From Edolisoma coerulescens (lineage: Eukaryota; Chordata; Aves; Passeriformes; Campephagidae): DNA of 64,000 nt. Shown one piece after another: positions 40,213-52,190 of this stretch. The number at the start of each line of letters is the position of its first letter. The first letter of the stretch is position 1. The notes under the pieces are model-generated. The model was not told the DNA's origin, ran no database searches, and was given only the letters and a program-made list of their open reading frames with translations. The stretch is taken from the NCBI GenBank assembly GCA_013397115.1, contig VWZW01002314.1, positions 496,001 through 560,000 of the forward strand, read 5' to 3'. The position numbers and the translations under genes were made by a program.

Positions 40213-40640
40213 TGTACTGTGTTTGCATGGCAAGGTTTTGGTAGTGGGGGAGCTACAAGGGTGGCTTTTGTGATAAGCTGGTGGAAGCTTCCACACTGTC
40301 CAAGAGAATCAATGCCAGCCAGCTCCAAGATGGACCCACCATGGGCCAAGGTTGAGCCCATCAGCAATGGTAGTAATGCCAATACATGACAGCATATTTA
40401 AGAAGGGGAAAAAAGTTATTGCAGAGAAGTAAACGTAGCCAGAGAAGATAGGAGAGAGTATATGTGAAAGAATCAACCCTGCAGACATAAAGGTCAGAGA
40501 AGTGTTTTAGGTGCCAGAGCAGAGGTTCCCCTGCAGCCCGTGGTGCAGATTATGGCAAAGCAGCTGTGACCCTGCAGCCCATGGAGGTCCATGGTGGAGC
40601 AGAGATCCACCTGAAGCCTGTGGAGGACCCCCAGTCTCCT
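40213..40640 (+). mobile_element. Truncated avian ERV LTR (second family)
   Basis: This is the 5' part of an LTR in plus orientation, of a family distinct from the one at 7031. It opens TGTACTGTGTTTGCATGGCA and continues through AGGTTTTGGTAGTGGGGGAG. Next come the CCAAGATGGACCCACCATGG block and a TATTTAAGAAGGGGAAAAAA segment that fits a TATA-like promoter with the start of R. It ends in the repetitive CTGCAGCCC(A/G)TGG motifs (about 40530-40620) typical of the family's 3' half. Similarity ends near 40640, well short of a full LTR as I remember it, and the copy runs straight into a trinucleotide microsatellite. No internal retroviral genes adjoin it. Confidence 0.85.
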
Positions 40641-40646
40641 AAACAT

Positions 40647-40736
40647 AATTATCATCATCATCATCATCATCATCCTCATTATGTCTACTACTACTACTGC
40701 TACTACTACTTGTTATTATTAGTAGTATTAATATTA
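40647..40736 (+). repeat. Trinucleotide microsatellites (ATC)n, (CTA)n, (TTA)n
   Basis: About eight ATC units near 40649-40673 are followed by CTA units with single-base interruptions near 40685-40711 and a degenerate TTA/GTA/ATT part to about 40736. The array starts within a few bases of the truncated end of the LTR at 40213-40640. It has probably evolved in place by slippage, and its length is probably polymorphic. Confidence 0.9.
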
Positions 40737-41163
40737 TGAATGTTATGAATATTATTTTCCCCATCATCCTTTTAGATAATTTCTTTGTGTTCTGCTTCTT
40801 AAAGTTTCTGATTTAAGTGCTGGTGAAGCTTAAACTCATAAATATGCTAGCTGTAGACTGTTGAATGTATTAAAGACTGTTTTATGACTTCAGCCTTTCA
40901 AACTCCTATTTTCTGCCTGTATAAATTTAACGACATATTCTTTTTGTAAAGGAAAACAGTTGTTTCATTTTTCTTCTAATCATGATTGTTTAGCAATCTA
41001 TAAAATAGTTACAGATATCTTGTAGATCTTGTGAGCCATCCCATCACAGATAATCCATTCAAATTTGAACCAAGCAAGGGTTAAGACTGCCATTCTTTTA
41101 AGATCTGGTTCCAAGACTTTTCAAGGTCCCTGAAAACCTTAATTATTTAGCGATTGTACATAA

Positions 41164-41270
41164 ATACACGTGCACTCAAAAATGCTCACACATGTATCTA
41201 TTTATATGCATATGTGCATGTATGCGTGTATATTTACACACACACATTCAGGTGTGTATCCATGTATTTT
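41164..41270. repeat. Degenerate TG/CA-rich simple sequence
   Basis: Alternating purine-pyrimidine runs (TATGCATATGTGCATGTATG, CGTGTATATTTACACACACA) form an imperfect dinucleotide-type region of about 100 bp. Such sequence can adopt Z-DNA or cruciform structures, but the repeats are short and interrupted. Confidence 0.7.
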
Positions 41271-43830
41271 TCCAAACTGCTACTTATTAACATTTTCACA
41301 CATATGTAATTATGACAAGGTTAATGGCAGTAATGCAATTTGTTTACTTAAATCTGTTTCTCTGTAGACTCTACCATGACTCTTATCATCAGCAGTTTCA
41401 ATGTCTTTTTTGAGCAGCCGGAACTTTAGATATACAGATTGCCTTGAAGAATTCCTGAGGTGCTGAGTCATACAGAATTCAAATTATATGTGACAAAATG
41501 GTGCAGCAGTCCAAAGAACATAAAGAAGCATGATTGTAGAGCCTGAGCACTTTTAAACTGAAGCTGAGATCAGAACATTTAAAGATTCCGAGGTAGCTAT
41601 CCAAGTGGAGTATTATTATACCTCTAAAACAATTTTAATTATAAATCTGAATATAATCAGCATATTTAGTGGAAGTTATACAAAGGGGTACTTTGTAATA
41701 TGAAGGTTACAGTTGAGCATTTAATAATTTATAAATATTACTTCTCAAGGAAAACACTAATCCAAACACTAATATTTATTAAAAAACAAAAACCAACCTA
41801 TTGTGAGAAAACATTGTTTAAAAATACTAGAAATAATAATTAGTCATAAAAAAATATTGCACCTATATTCTTGATATTCACAAAGCACTCTGACAGTGCT
41901 ATTTGTAATACTGAAATTGCACAGATCAGCAAAGATATTTCCTGTCTTGAAGCCTTTGCAGCCCTTTTAAAATGAAGACTCAACTATCACACACTGAAAA
42001 GTAACGGACACATTAAAGAATACCTTTATGTGGCTATGTGAGCTAGTTATATGCATCAGATCACGACTCTGGATGGTTTCTTCCTTCTGCTTCAACTCAA
42101 GATTTAAAAATCTTTTAGAGTTCATATGCATATATTCCAATTGGAATTTATAGCAAAATTTCCACTGACTTAGATTTACGCATAACTGAGTTCTAAACAA
42201 AATCTGAGCCTTCAGATACAAGTTTAGTAATAATAAAAAAAGTATCAGCTCTTTTCTGAGCGTTAAAGTCTAGTCCCCTGATTGGTACTTAGACAAAGTG
42301 AATTACTAGAGAGTTCTAAAAAACATTCTAAAACTGTGCAGCATCACCTTACTTTTTGAGCTTTGGAAATCTGCACTTTATTTTCAATCATATTAGGCAA
42401 AAAATGCAACAGCAAAAAGTGTTGTTTTCATTCTTTACTCTTCCTAACTTATGGATGTACTCAAACTTAATGCAATTAATATTCATAATGATATTTTAAA
42501 GCTAAACTGTAAAATCACATTTATATTTTTATCCTGTTATAAATTAGCAAAGAAATACTGGGAAAAAAAAAGAGCTGATAACATGATAAAGTAGATGATA
42601 AGAAAAGTTTATCGCGGATTTGTATATAACAAAACGCAGTTTAATGGTTGAACACTTACGTTTCTATTATGGTTCTATTTCAAACCTACCATTAAAGCCT
42701 ACCATTAATTTTGCCAGACATTGCACTTAAACAGGAAAATAGAGCATATCTTTTTCCAAAAAATATGTGCAAATAGAGAAGGTAAAAAATATGTGGGTAG
42801 AGGTAAATTACTTTTGTAATAGGCCTAGGTGCAGAAATGCTACTACTATTTTCCAGTGCCAGATGAGAAAAGTGTGGTCGAGCTGAAATGAAGTCCAGAA
42901 CAATCTGAGTTCACTCAGCTTTTTCAGAAAGAAATAATTGCTCTGTAGTTGTCTTTTATCAATTTAAAGGTATGCATGTGCATGCTTGATATTAGTCTAT
43001 AAAAGGCTTTAAACAATTAGTTAATTTCTAATGGTGACTCAAAATGCCCCTTGCATGCTTTCCACACCCAATATTTAAAGGTATGATAAAGCACAAGCAC
43101 TTTGTTGGTGGAATCTTTTCTGAAAATCTTAACTGTTTCAGTGAGACACATGGAAATACAAATAATTATTACATTGGGGAAAAAAATGTGTTTGTATCTA
43201 ATTTTTATGTCAACATATATCAGCACTTAACTACTTTGCCAAAGAAAGAAAATGCATGCGTCCATCCAGATATTAGATCACAAAATCTGAATATGTGCCG
43301 TTAGAACACAAAAAGGTGGTACCAGAACTGCTACAACAAAGTTCCTTTGCCTCAGAATTACTTCATTGTATCTGCTATGAACTTTTAAAACCTCAGTGCA
43401 TATCTTGTAATACGCAACATTTAGTCACATATGCTGTAGTTACCATCAATTTCCCTCTGTTTCAGGACAGAGAATTCCATGATTGAGTGCACATTTAAAG
43501 GTCATAAGCAAAAGCTGGATAATTCTTTTTATCCCAGCAGCTGGTCGCAGCTGAACTAACCTAGAGCATTCTAACCAACACTCTAGAGAAATAAAAAATT
43601 GCCATATACCTGAAGCAAACCATCTAACAAAGTAATTTTCTCACTTCTATGACTTTAGTAACTAGAAATACTGAGCAAAACTATATTTAAGTAATTTAAA
43701 ATTCAGCAATTTGTTGATACTTCCAACTAATGAAGGCTGAACAAGTTTGGAACCAAAACCAAAAACTGATTAATTTTTTTGACTTTGGTATATTTTCACT
43801 TGGAGGGAAAATTCAGTTACCTTAATAGTC
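41271..43830. other. Gene-free AT-rich unique sequence
   Basis: No gene or recognisable repeat. Only short chance open frames are present. Confidence 0.7.
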
Positions 43831-44090
43831 TGCGTTGGTTTTGGTTGGGATAGGGTTAATTTTCTTCAAAGTAGCTAGCATGGGGATATATTTTGCATTT
43901 GTGCTGAAAACTGTTGATAATATAGAGATGGGGGGGTTATTGCTGACCAGTGCTTGCACAGCATAAAGGACTTTTTTGCTTCTCACTTCATCCTGAGAGC
44001 AAGTGGGCTGGGGGGCCACAAGAAGCTGGGGGGGGTGACATGGCTGGAACAGCTAAAGCCATCTGACCAAATGTATATTCCATGCCATAC
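43831..44090 (+). mobile_element. 5' half of an avian ERVL-type LTR
   Basis: This is a plus-strand LTR fragment of the same family as 7031-7612. It opens TGCGTTGGTTTTGGTTGGGA and shares the GTTAATTTTCTTCA block, the TGTGCTGAAAACTGTTGATA block and the CAGTGCTTGCACAG block. It breaks off after ATTCCATGCCATACAGAATC, the point where the other copy continues with its TATA-like region. The 3' half is missing. G runs at about 43930-43937 and 44028-44034 look like local slippage. There is no adjoining internal sequence. It is a decayed, truncated solo LTR. Confidence 0.87.
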
Positions 44091-47000
44091 AGAATCAGAA
44101 TCTTGGAAATGAATTATACTACATTCCCTAAATGGCAGGAATATGTTCTTAAAATCAAAGTTTCCTTCAAAGAAACAAATACTATAGAGTCAAAAGATTA
44201 AAATCTTCCAAGGTATTTGTAAAATTTACTTTTTTCCCAAATGTGGGCTATTCTGCTGTGTGTAGAATAACACACTATTATCGCATGAAAAGTGTATCAA
44301 TTTCAATAGGTTGGCAAAATTAAGTCTGCATGAAGTAGTCATGGTAAACTCAACTTACGTCCTGAAGGTGATATACTTCCATATCTTTGTCATAAAGATA
44401 GGTGGATAGGTCAAAATGGAAGAAATAGACAAAATTGCTTCTCTTTCTGCTTTAGAGCCTCGTAGCATAAAGATTTTAAAATTATGCTTATACTGCATAA
44501 ATTATATATCCTGCAATAAAACATATCTTCACTTCTTATATATATTGTCCCATGCCTGGCCCGAAGTCAACTCTCATGGGGGTTTTACCCCTTTGTTTTT
44601 AACAAAGATGCTGCTCCTAAAATAGTCTGTCTTGAATATTTTTCTGACTGCATCTTCCATTGTTTAAGTGTACTTCCTGGTATGGATTTGATGTTAGTTT
44701 TAAAATTCCTTGGCTCAGTATCTTAATTCTTATCCTCTTCCTGGTCCCCACAAGTTTCTAAGCACTCTCCCTCAAAGTTGCAAAAATGGCTACTCCTCTG
44801 TCTTCCTTCTGTCCCTGTCAGTATGCCCCACACAGCTCTGTGTTCTCAGCCATACAACAACAGGTAAGTACAAAGGACCAGGGTCCATTTCATAACCCTA
44901 ACATCAGGACATATGGTGTGGCTTGGCTCCTATACTTAGATTATTTTTTTTCTAAAAAATCAAAGTGGTTTTATCAATCCTTCTCCATCCATTTTATCCC
45001 CTGAAGTGTGCTGAGTTGTTATGTAGGATTACTGCAACTCTGCAGCAATGACTACTGATCCAGCACCAGTAGGCAAACTCGCAGGTAATGGACTCACCAA
45101 TGCTTAAAGCTGTGTCTTGTCTATGTTAATTTTGTCGGGGTAATCACAGCCTGAAGCTGTAAAACTATTACTGAGTAGAGCAGAGTCTAAATGACGTGCG
45201 GCTGTCATTTGCGCTGTTCAGGACTGCCTTCCCCTGGGACAGATCTCTCTGGGAGACAGTGAGTTGGACTGGTCTGGAAACAGTCAGTGGGTTAATTCTT
45301 GATTCCAATTACTGAAAATCAGTGATCTGCCACTTAAGTGCACTCTGGGCTCCCTCTTTAATTTGGTTAATACCATTTGGACCCTCTTATCTAGGAATAT
45401 GTGATACATTAGGTAAGAAAAAAACGGCCTTAAAAGAAGAAAATGCCCCCCTTTATGGGTTAGCAATAGAAAACAAATTGACGGCAATGAATGTTAAGTC
45501 GTGTTTTCTAGAAATATTCAGAAGTCTAAATAGTGCAAGAATGCAACCAATAAAACACACACATTTTCTGAAAATGCTAGTGGCTTTTAACTTAGGAAAT
45601 CGGAAAAGTCTGAAGAAAATTAGGACTCCAGAGATAAGACTTTCCTCTACAGCAATGTATATGGCAGGAATCAGAGTTCATTCCACTTACAGAATGTAAT
45701 GTTTGAGAAAAGGAAAACTCATAATACTCAAACTGCAACTTAAAGAGATGATTAACCTTAATATCTCTCATGTTATGAAAAGGAGCAGAAAATTGGTTTT
45801 AACCAAATCTTCTTAGATAAAACTTAATGAAATATTTCTCATTATTTTTGTCCTCATCCTCTTAGCTCTCAAGATTTCTAAGTAGAAAGAGACGTTTTGT
45901 TTAGTGTTCCTTTATTTATTTATCTCAGTTTTAACCCGTTTTAATGGAATTGCATACAGATAGAGTGGTATAAATGTTAAGACTTATATGGTGTGCCTTT
46001 CCCCATTTCCACTTTTTGAAAGAAACTTTAAAACTTGTAAAGGCTCTCTGAGAGACAAAGAAATGTAAAAAGAAGACATAAATTAAATTATTTCAATTTA
46101 ATCAAATTTTTAGGAGCTTTCTGTTTGTTCAGTAAACTATTTGACAGAAACTGAGGGTGATGGCAAAGCAATTCCCAACATTTACCATGCAGTATGAACA
46201 CTACGTTAAACTGAAAGAACTATAACCCAAAAGAGTCTGCATGTTTTTTAAAGTCTTTTAGAAAATAATATTAATGACAGACACAGATCTACTTCAAAGA
46301 TAAAATTAATTTTCTGGACGAGACAAGACACCTGAGATAATGTTATTCTTTGCTGGTTACAGAACCTCATGCCTAGGATGAAAAATTCAAAGAAAACCAC
46401 TTTGCAATTTAGCCAAACTCCTATGTATGAAGAATGAATCAGGAGCTCCAAGAAGTTTAGCATCTTTCTTTTCTGATTTTGATGATAACTACCTGAACTG
46501 TAAAGGCATCAAACATTATTAGAATATATGTCTGTTATTGTAGCCCTCTTTTTGCTCCCATGATCAGAAGGCAATCACTCTTGCTGCTTTTTTCTTAATA
46601 TCCAGGATTTCAGTAATCAGTTCTTCCAGATGTTAGTTCCTCCAAAGGGAACTAGAGGCTAGAGAAGGTGAACATCACGTGTCTGAGGGCATTACTTTGC
46701 AAAACGTCTCAAGCCATGAATACAAAAGGATGTTCAGTTAAATGATTTGTCCATTATGAGTGCTGTGAACTAACTGGGTAGAAATGAAGTGTATCCCTGG
46801 CAACTGGACATGTCACCTTAAGGTATTTTACTCAAAATATGTGTACCCACTCAAAATTTTGCTTTCTAATATTGATTATTGAGAAATTTATTCTAAATTT
46901 TTTAGCAGACTTATCCTTTCCTTTCCAAAGCCAAAATTTATAGCATTTTTGTATATTACTGCTTTGGTTTGAGTTTGAAACAAGTTTTTAAAAATAATTA

Positions 47001-47159
47001 AGAATCTCCTTAATTTAGAGCCTTGTAGGACTTTTCCTAAGAATTTTAATTGTACTAATTTTCAAGTGAATATTCTTGTCTGGGACCACATTTAGTGCAA
47101 TTAATCCAAGACAAGAAACCTCTGAATTTTAAGAGCCACAACTTTATTTAAGACTTGGT
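44091..47159. other. Gene-free unique sequence
   Basis: No gene recognised. A 125-codon plus-strand open frame at 45322-45699 has no recognisable domain, and its 3' portion is lysine-rich as expected from AT-rich sequence. I treat it as chance. A slightly GC-richer patch at about 45180-45280 is unidentified. Confidence 0.65.
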
Positions 47160-47689
47160 ACAGAATCAGAGAATCAATTGGGTTGGAAAAGACCTCTGAG
47201 ACCATCAAGTCCAACCTATGACAGAACACCCCCATGTCAAATAGACCATGATACTAAGTGCTACATCCAGTCTTTCCTTAAACACCTCCAGGTGTGTTGA
47301 CTCCACCATCTCCCTGGGCAGCTCATTCTGATGTTTAATCACACTTTCTGTGAAGAATTTCCTCCTAATGTCCAGCCTGGACCTCCCCCAGCACAGCCTG
47401 AATCTATGTCCTGTTGTCTTCTCATTAGTTGCCTGGGAAAAAAAGTTAAGCCCCAAATTTCAGGTAGTTGCAGAGAGTGACAAGGTCTCCTCTGAGCCTT
47501 CTCTTCTCCAGGCTAAACAATCCTGGCTCCTTCAGCTGTACCTTATAGCATTTACTCTCCAGACCCTTCACCAGCTTTGTTGCCCTTCTCTGGACTGTGC
47601 TCTGGCACTTCAATATCTTTCCTAAATTGAGGGGCCCAGAACTGGACACAGGATTTACGGTGTGGCCTCACTGGTGCTGAGCACAGGAG
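47160..47689 (-). mobile_element. CR1 retrotransposon 3' end, minus orientation
   Basis: This is a minus-strand CR1 LINE fragment of about 530 bp. On that strand the C-terminal part of ORF2 is clear in two overlapping frames. 47649-47446 has VQRRATKLVKGLE, then GLFSLEKRRLRGDLVTL. 47456-47205 has IRRKFFTESVIKHQNELPRE followed by EVFKERLDVAL. The two pieces lie in different frames, so at least one frameshift separates them near 47450. The 3' end (left, about 47160) carries the GGTTGGAAAAGACCTCTGAG-type segment in reverse complement and weak ATTCT-like tail units. The reverse-transcriptase catalytic region is absent through 5' truncation. Non-functional. Confidence 0.94.
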
Positions 47690-50600
47690 TGATTGTTAGT
47701 CCAGCTTAATCAAACTGTATCCCTCAGCCTGATGTAACCCATCTTCTTTGTTAGGATCTGTGTATCTGCAGACAAGCTTTTCTACAAGGGATATGAGGGC
47801 CCTTGAGAATCCAAAAATTATTTTCTCAGAATCCATTTGAGATTAGGCTTAAAATACATCTTGAATAACACTTGCTGAGATTCCTGGGTTTCCCTTTGCA
47901 ACAAAAGGACTTACATTTTTAACTTACCAAGAAAAAAAACCCCTAAGTACCTTGCTCACACAGGTTTAACAGAGATTGAAATTTAATCAGAACCAAGAGT
48001 AGCCTCTAGATAGTATAAGGGATCAACCTCTGTCTCTGGCTTTGAACAAGAGATAAGATAGCGATTCGCAACACAGTTCTCCTAAATACAAATGAGTAGT
48101 AGTGTGGGCAACTGTGATGACTGATACTTTTCCGTGGGTGGGGCTCTCAATAAGGAGATAGGCAGACACATTATACTTCGTTTTCCAATGTGTTGGAATT
48201 CCAGTGTTGTTGCCATGAGAATGGTGACACTCTGCATGCACCACATGTGCAGTTCATGCTTAGTGCAAGAGGGAAATAAGACTTGGGAAAATTTCACTGG
48301 TACTGTACATTCAGGTGGGCATGGGAAGGGCTGTCTGTAACAGTCTGCCATTTGCAGATCCTTGGCACAGCAGCAAAGCTGCAACTCTAGCTGAGGGAAG
48401 ATAGTATTTGTCCTGGAAATTTTGGATGAACCTATCCAAATTTTTTTCTGAACAGAGAAAGTGCTGCAGCACTCTGTTCCTTGCGGAAATTACTTTCCCT
48501 GAGCAGATATGCAGCAGCAACTGGGAAAGAAGCCAGGGCATAAGGTGTCCTGCAGTGTTCTTGGATCAGAGTGAGTAGGAAATTTTACTCGGTAAGTATG
48601 ACTGTAGGTGCACTGAGACAAAAAGCTAAAGTCCTGGCAGACGTTTTTTTGGCAGGGATGTTAAACAACACTCTAGCTCTGACTCTCAGTGGTGTACTTT
48701 GCCTGCAATGTAAAACATGAGTGAGAGAACAGGTGTTTGTCACATACCTAATAAGCGGCATCAGTAAAACAATGTCTGAAAATTTTTTATGGTGAAAAGG
48801 TGTTCAAAATAGTTGTGTTTTCATGATGGGTTTCTTTTTTTTCCACTGGCACACTTCCATGTGCAGTCTTTCCTCTTCAACACAAACATGTGATGTTTGT
48901 TATAGGATCATAACTGAAGGGAAAGTCTTCGGTCTTGAGGAGCCATTCGAAAACTTCACTTTTTTCTTATGCATTTTTGGTATGTAATTAATTGCAGAAG
49001 AACAATGTGCCAAGCACTACCTGTCTTGTGTAAGAGAACACAGGTCCCAAAGAAAGGCACAATGGATTGATACTAGACTGTACACACTGTCATGAGAGTA
49101 GAGGTAAAAAGATTGAATTAACTTAAGAAATGGCCTTATACATCTAAATATATCTGACTTTTAGATGTTTTACAAAAGTGATATTTTACAAAAATTCTTC
49201 CCTAAATTATGTATGCCATTATTCAGTTCTAATTTTTCCACCAAAAATGTATCATAACCCATGTATGATTTCTTTGCCATTACAGACTACACATGTCCAC
49301 TGGATTTCAGGGCTTCAAGCATGGAGCAACTATGCATGATGATTTATAAGGCTGAGTCCTATGACAGCAGTAAAAAAAGTAAAAAAGAATTAAGAAAAAA
49401 TTCATGATTAAATATATCTCAAACACAGATTCAACAGGGATGAGCTGACTTTAACCCCTCCCATATCCTTTTAATGCCAAGTATTTCTCCACTCTTCCTT
49501 TTACATCCCTAGAAATTACTGGAGGATATCTAAAAATGGTCAGTTTTCTGCAATTTCTACTTAAGTATACGTGACATTTTAAGGTTTGCTTAGAGCCACA
49601 GAAACCATTAATCATCTACCTAAAATTTATCATCAGAAGATAAACAGATCCTCTAGCAATTTGCAAGAATCAGTCCCAGCACCCTAGGAGCACATTTTGA
49701 AGGCATATGCATGTCTTTCTTTACTGAGTTTTACTCAGAGTTTTACTCTACTCTTCTGGGGTAGATGCACTGTGGATTCAACATTTTTTAGTTTAATTTT
49801 TCCCCTGCAGCACAGAACTGTATAGAAAGATTCATTATTCAGTGGCTAAAGGCAGAAATCTTGCTACAAAGTTGAAACAAGAGGTCAGGCTTTTCAGTGT
49901 GCAAGCAAAACCACAAAAAAAGAAAATAGAAGCCCGGATCCTAAACTATTTTCCTCACTGCTTACATTTCTAGTGTTACTTATCTTGTATCTATCTCAGA
50001 AACTGCATCTCTTCACATCTATTCTATACTTCCCTCAGCACTCACTGACTACTATGGATATTTATGGTAGTCTCAGCACAAAGGGTTGATAACACATCCT
50101 TTGGAATCTGGATCTCATCCTACTCTGTCTGTGGCTCCTGTACGGGAGCTTTGAGGTCTAGTGGTCCCATTGTCGACACTATAATCACATAGGAGCACGT
50201 CTAGTCCCAGTGCATTTTCGTCTCTCGTTTCTCCCCAGCTGATTTTTTGTCTTGTTGACTGGCAGAAATACAGATACCTCTGTCAGATGGAGAAATTTGG
50301 GCTATCACCCATGATATTCAAACTCCTTTTTACCTACTTACACTCCAGGCGGAATATTTACAACAAACCAGAAATCCTTTAGATTCACAAATAGCAAAGA
50401 AGAAAACTTAAACTTAAACAAAGTACCTGTTATTTATCTCCTGAGAAAGTTCTTGACACTTTTTACTTTTTGAAGGCACAATACCTTATCAAGGCAGGTG
50501 ACAAATGCCGTGATGAAGTCGTTCATCAAACTTGCTCCTGCATAAGGGAGTGGTAGTTTTGAAGGCCCTGATGTCACAGAATTACGTCTACAATGTAGGA

Positions 50601-51719
50601 TCACAAACCCCTGGAACACTGGGGATTATGAGAGGAATTTATTCATTTTTTTCTTGCTAAGATTTTAGGAGAATTAATAGAGATCTCTATCTGCACCTCT
50701 CTTGTTGCTTGCATTCTTAATTACTAACAGAACACATCAGGGAATTAACTCTGAAGTCAACTAATAGCATTATGACAATAAAGGATTGAATTTAGGAAAA
50801 TGCATCTTTCAGTATCATTTGAGATACATTTGCTCTTTTTGCTTTTTGGTGGTAGGAATTGTAACATCTGCTGCTGAAAGATTCTCTTCCATATAGTGTG
50901 TCTAATAGATATATAGTGATGGGGTTTTAGAAAAATGGAGAATGGATTGTTTAATTCTCCTTAGAATGCAGCTATCTGGTCTGTCTGAGCACCAGATAGT
51001 TGTTCTCTTGATGGTAAGTTATTTTTTATTAAAGTAGGTACTGAAGATGGCATTGATAGCAACTGAGGTGTTTGTAGAAATAACTGGAACAGTGGCTGTT
51101 TTAAACTACCTTTTTTTTTTTTGGATTGTTTGTATATATAGTCCCAGATACTTTAACTGCAATTTATATTAACAGCTAAGCCTAAAAATCTCTTAGAAAC
51201 ACATCATCAATTAAGCTGAAAAAAGTTGTCTTTCATTTCAAAGTTGTTAAACTTCCAAGCAGCTATCTTTAAACTGGTCCAGACATATATAGACAGTATT
51301 CATATTCATGACTTTACATATTCATTAATTTTCTTTATTTTCTATTCTAAGCAGCAGCTTTTTAAACTTTAAAATGTCAAGACTGTTCATTAGAATTAAT
51401 TCTCTAATAGTGTCTACCACAAGGTCACAGTCGTAAGCTGTTTTTGTGTCATTTACCCTGAATACCTAAAGAACAAATTTGAAAAACAAAAGGAGTCATA
51501 GCATTACTTATAAGAAGCTCTTAATAAACATTCTGCATAGCAGTCTAAACTGATGTTAAAAAATAGCTTTGAAAAAGTTACAGAGAACGAAATAGGAAAG
51601 GAGCAAAACCAAATGAAGTGCGTTATTTCACTCCAAGTCCACAGTGTCTGCAAGTTAAATACAAGATTCAGTTATTGTTCCCCTGTTCTCAAATAGCATT
51701 TAACAGATAGAGAAGGCAG
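47690..51719. other. Gene-free unique sequence
   Basis: No gene recognised in about 4 kb. Overlapping minus-strand chance frames near 48023-48541 show no domain. A short near-palindrome GCTCCTGTACGGGAGC lies near 50130-50150. Confidence 0.65.
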
Positions 51720-52190
51720 AGAAAGTTTCTGAGAGGTACAAGAAGAACACAGAATTATTTCTATTCAAGGAAAAGTTAATAGATTAGGTCTCTTCAGTCA
51801 GGAAAATAAGACAAATGACTGGAAAGATGATAAAAGTTTCTCAGTTGAGAGTTACTTGGTGAGACTGGTAGAGGAAAGTTTGTTTATTGTTTGCAGTACA
51901 GGAATATGTATGAATCTGGGGGTGATGGGTTAGAACAAAACAGAGAAGGCATTTCTTTACCTAATGGTCCTCAGAAATCTGCTTCCCACAGAGAATAGCT
52001 TTCCAGAAGTTGTTTTGGATATAAAAATTTTGCCTGGGTTCAAAAGTTTATTGAATGAAATCACATAGGAAAATGCAATATTTGGCTTCTGCTCTTTCTG
52101 AGCCACAGAAAGCTGTTCTAGGTCTGGCAAGGTGTACAGGTATGGAAATCATTAGAAGCCTGCCTTGATCTGATACTCCTCAGATATCAC
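51720..52190 (+). mobile_element. Probable ancient CR1-like LINE 3' end
   Basis: A weak, ordered similarity to ancient amniote CR1 3' ends is visible on the plus strand. It includes TAGGTCTCTTCAGTCAGGAA followed by AAATAAGACAAATGACTGGA (the region after 'GLFSLEKRR'), and ATTTCTTTACCTAATGGTCC. A GCTTTCCAGAAGTTGTTTTGG segment and TGCCTGGGTTCAAAAGTTTA follow. Each block is diverged and no terminal repeat units are visible, so the boundaries are approximate. If correct, this insertion is much older than the other CR1 copies. Confidence 0.5.

Noticed and set aside
45322..45699. Plus-strand frame of 125 codons
   Set aside because: No recognisable domain. The composition follows local AT content, and a single frame of this length is expected by chance in 64 kb.
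48023..48541. Overlapping minus-strand frames of 73-100 codons
   Set aside because: Mutually overlapping frames with no domain and no conserved pattern.
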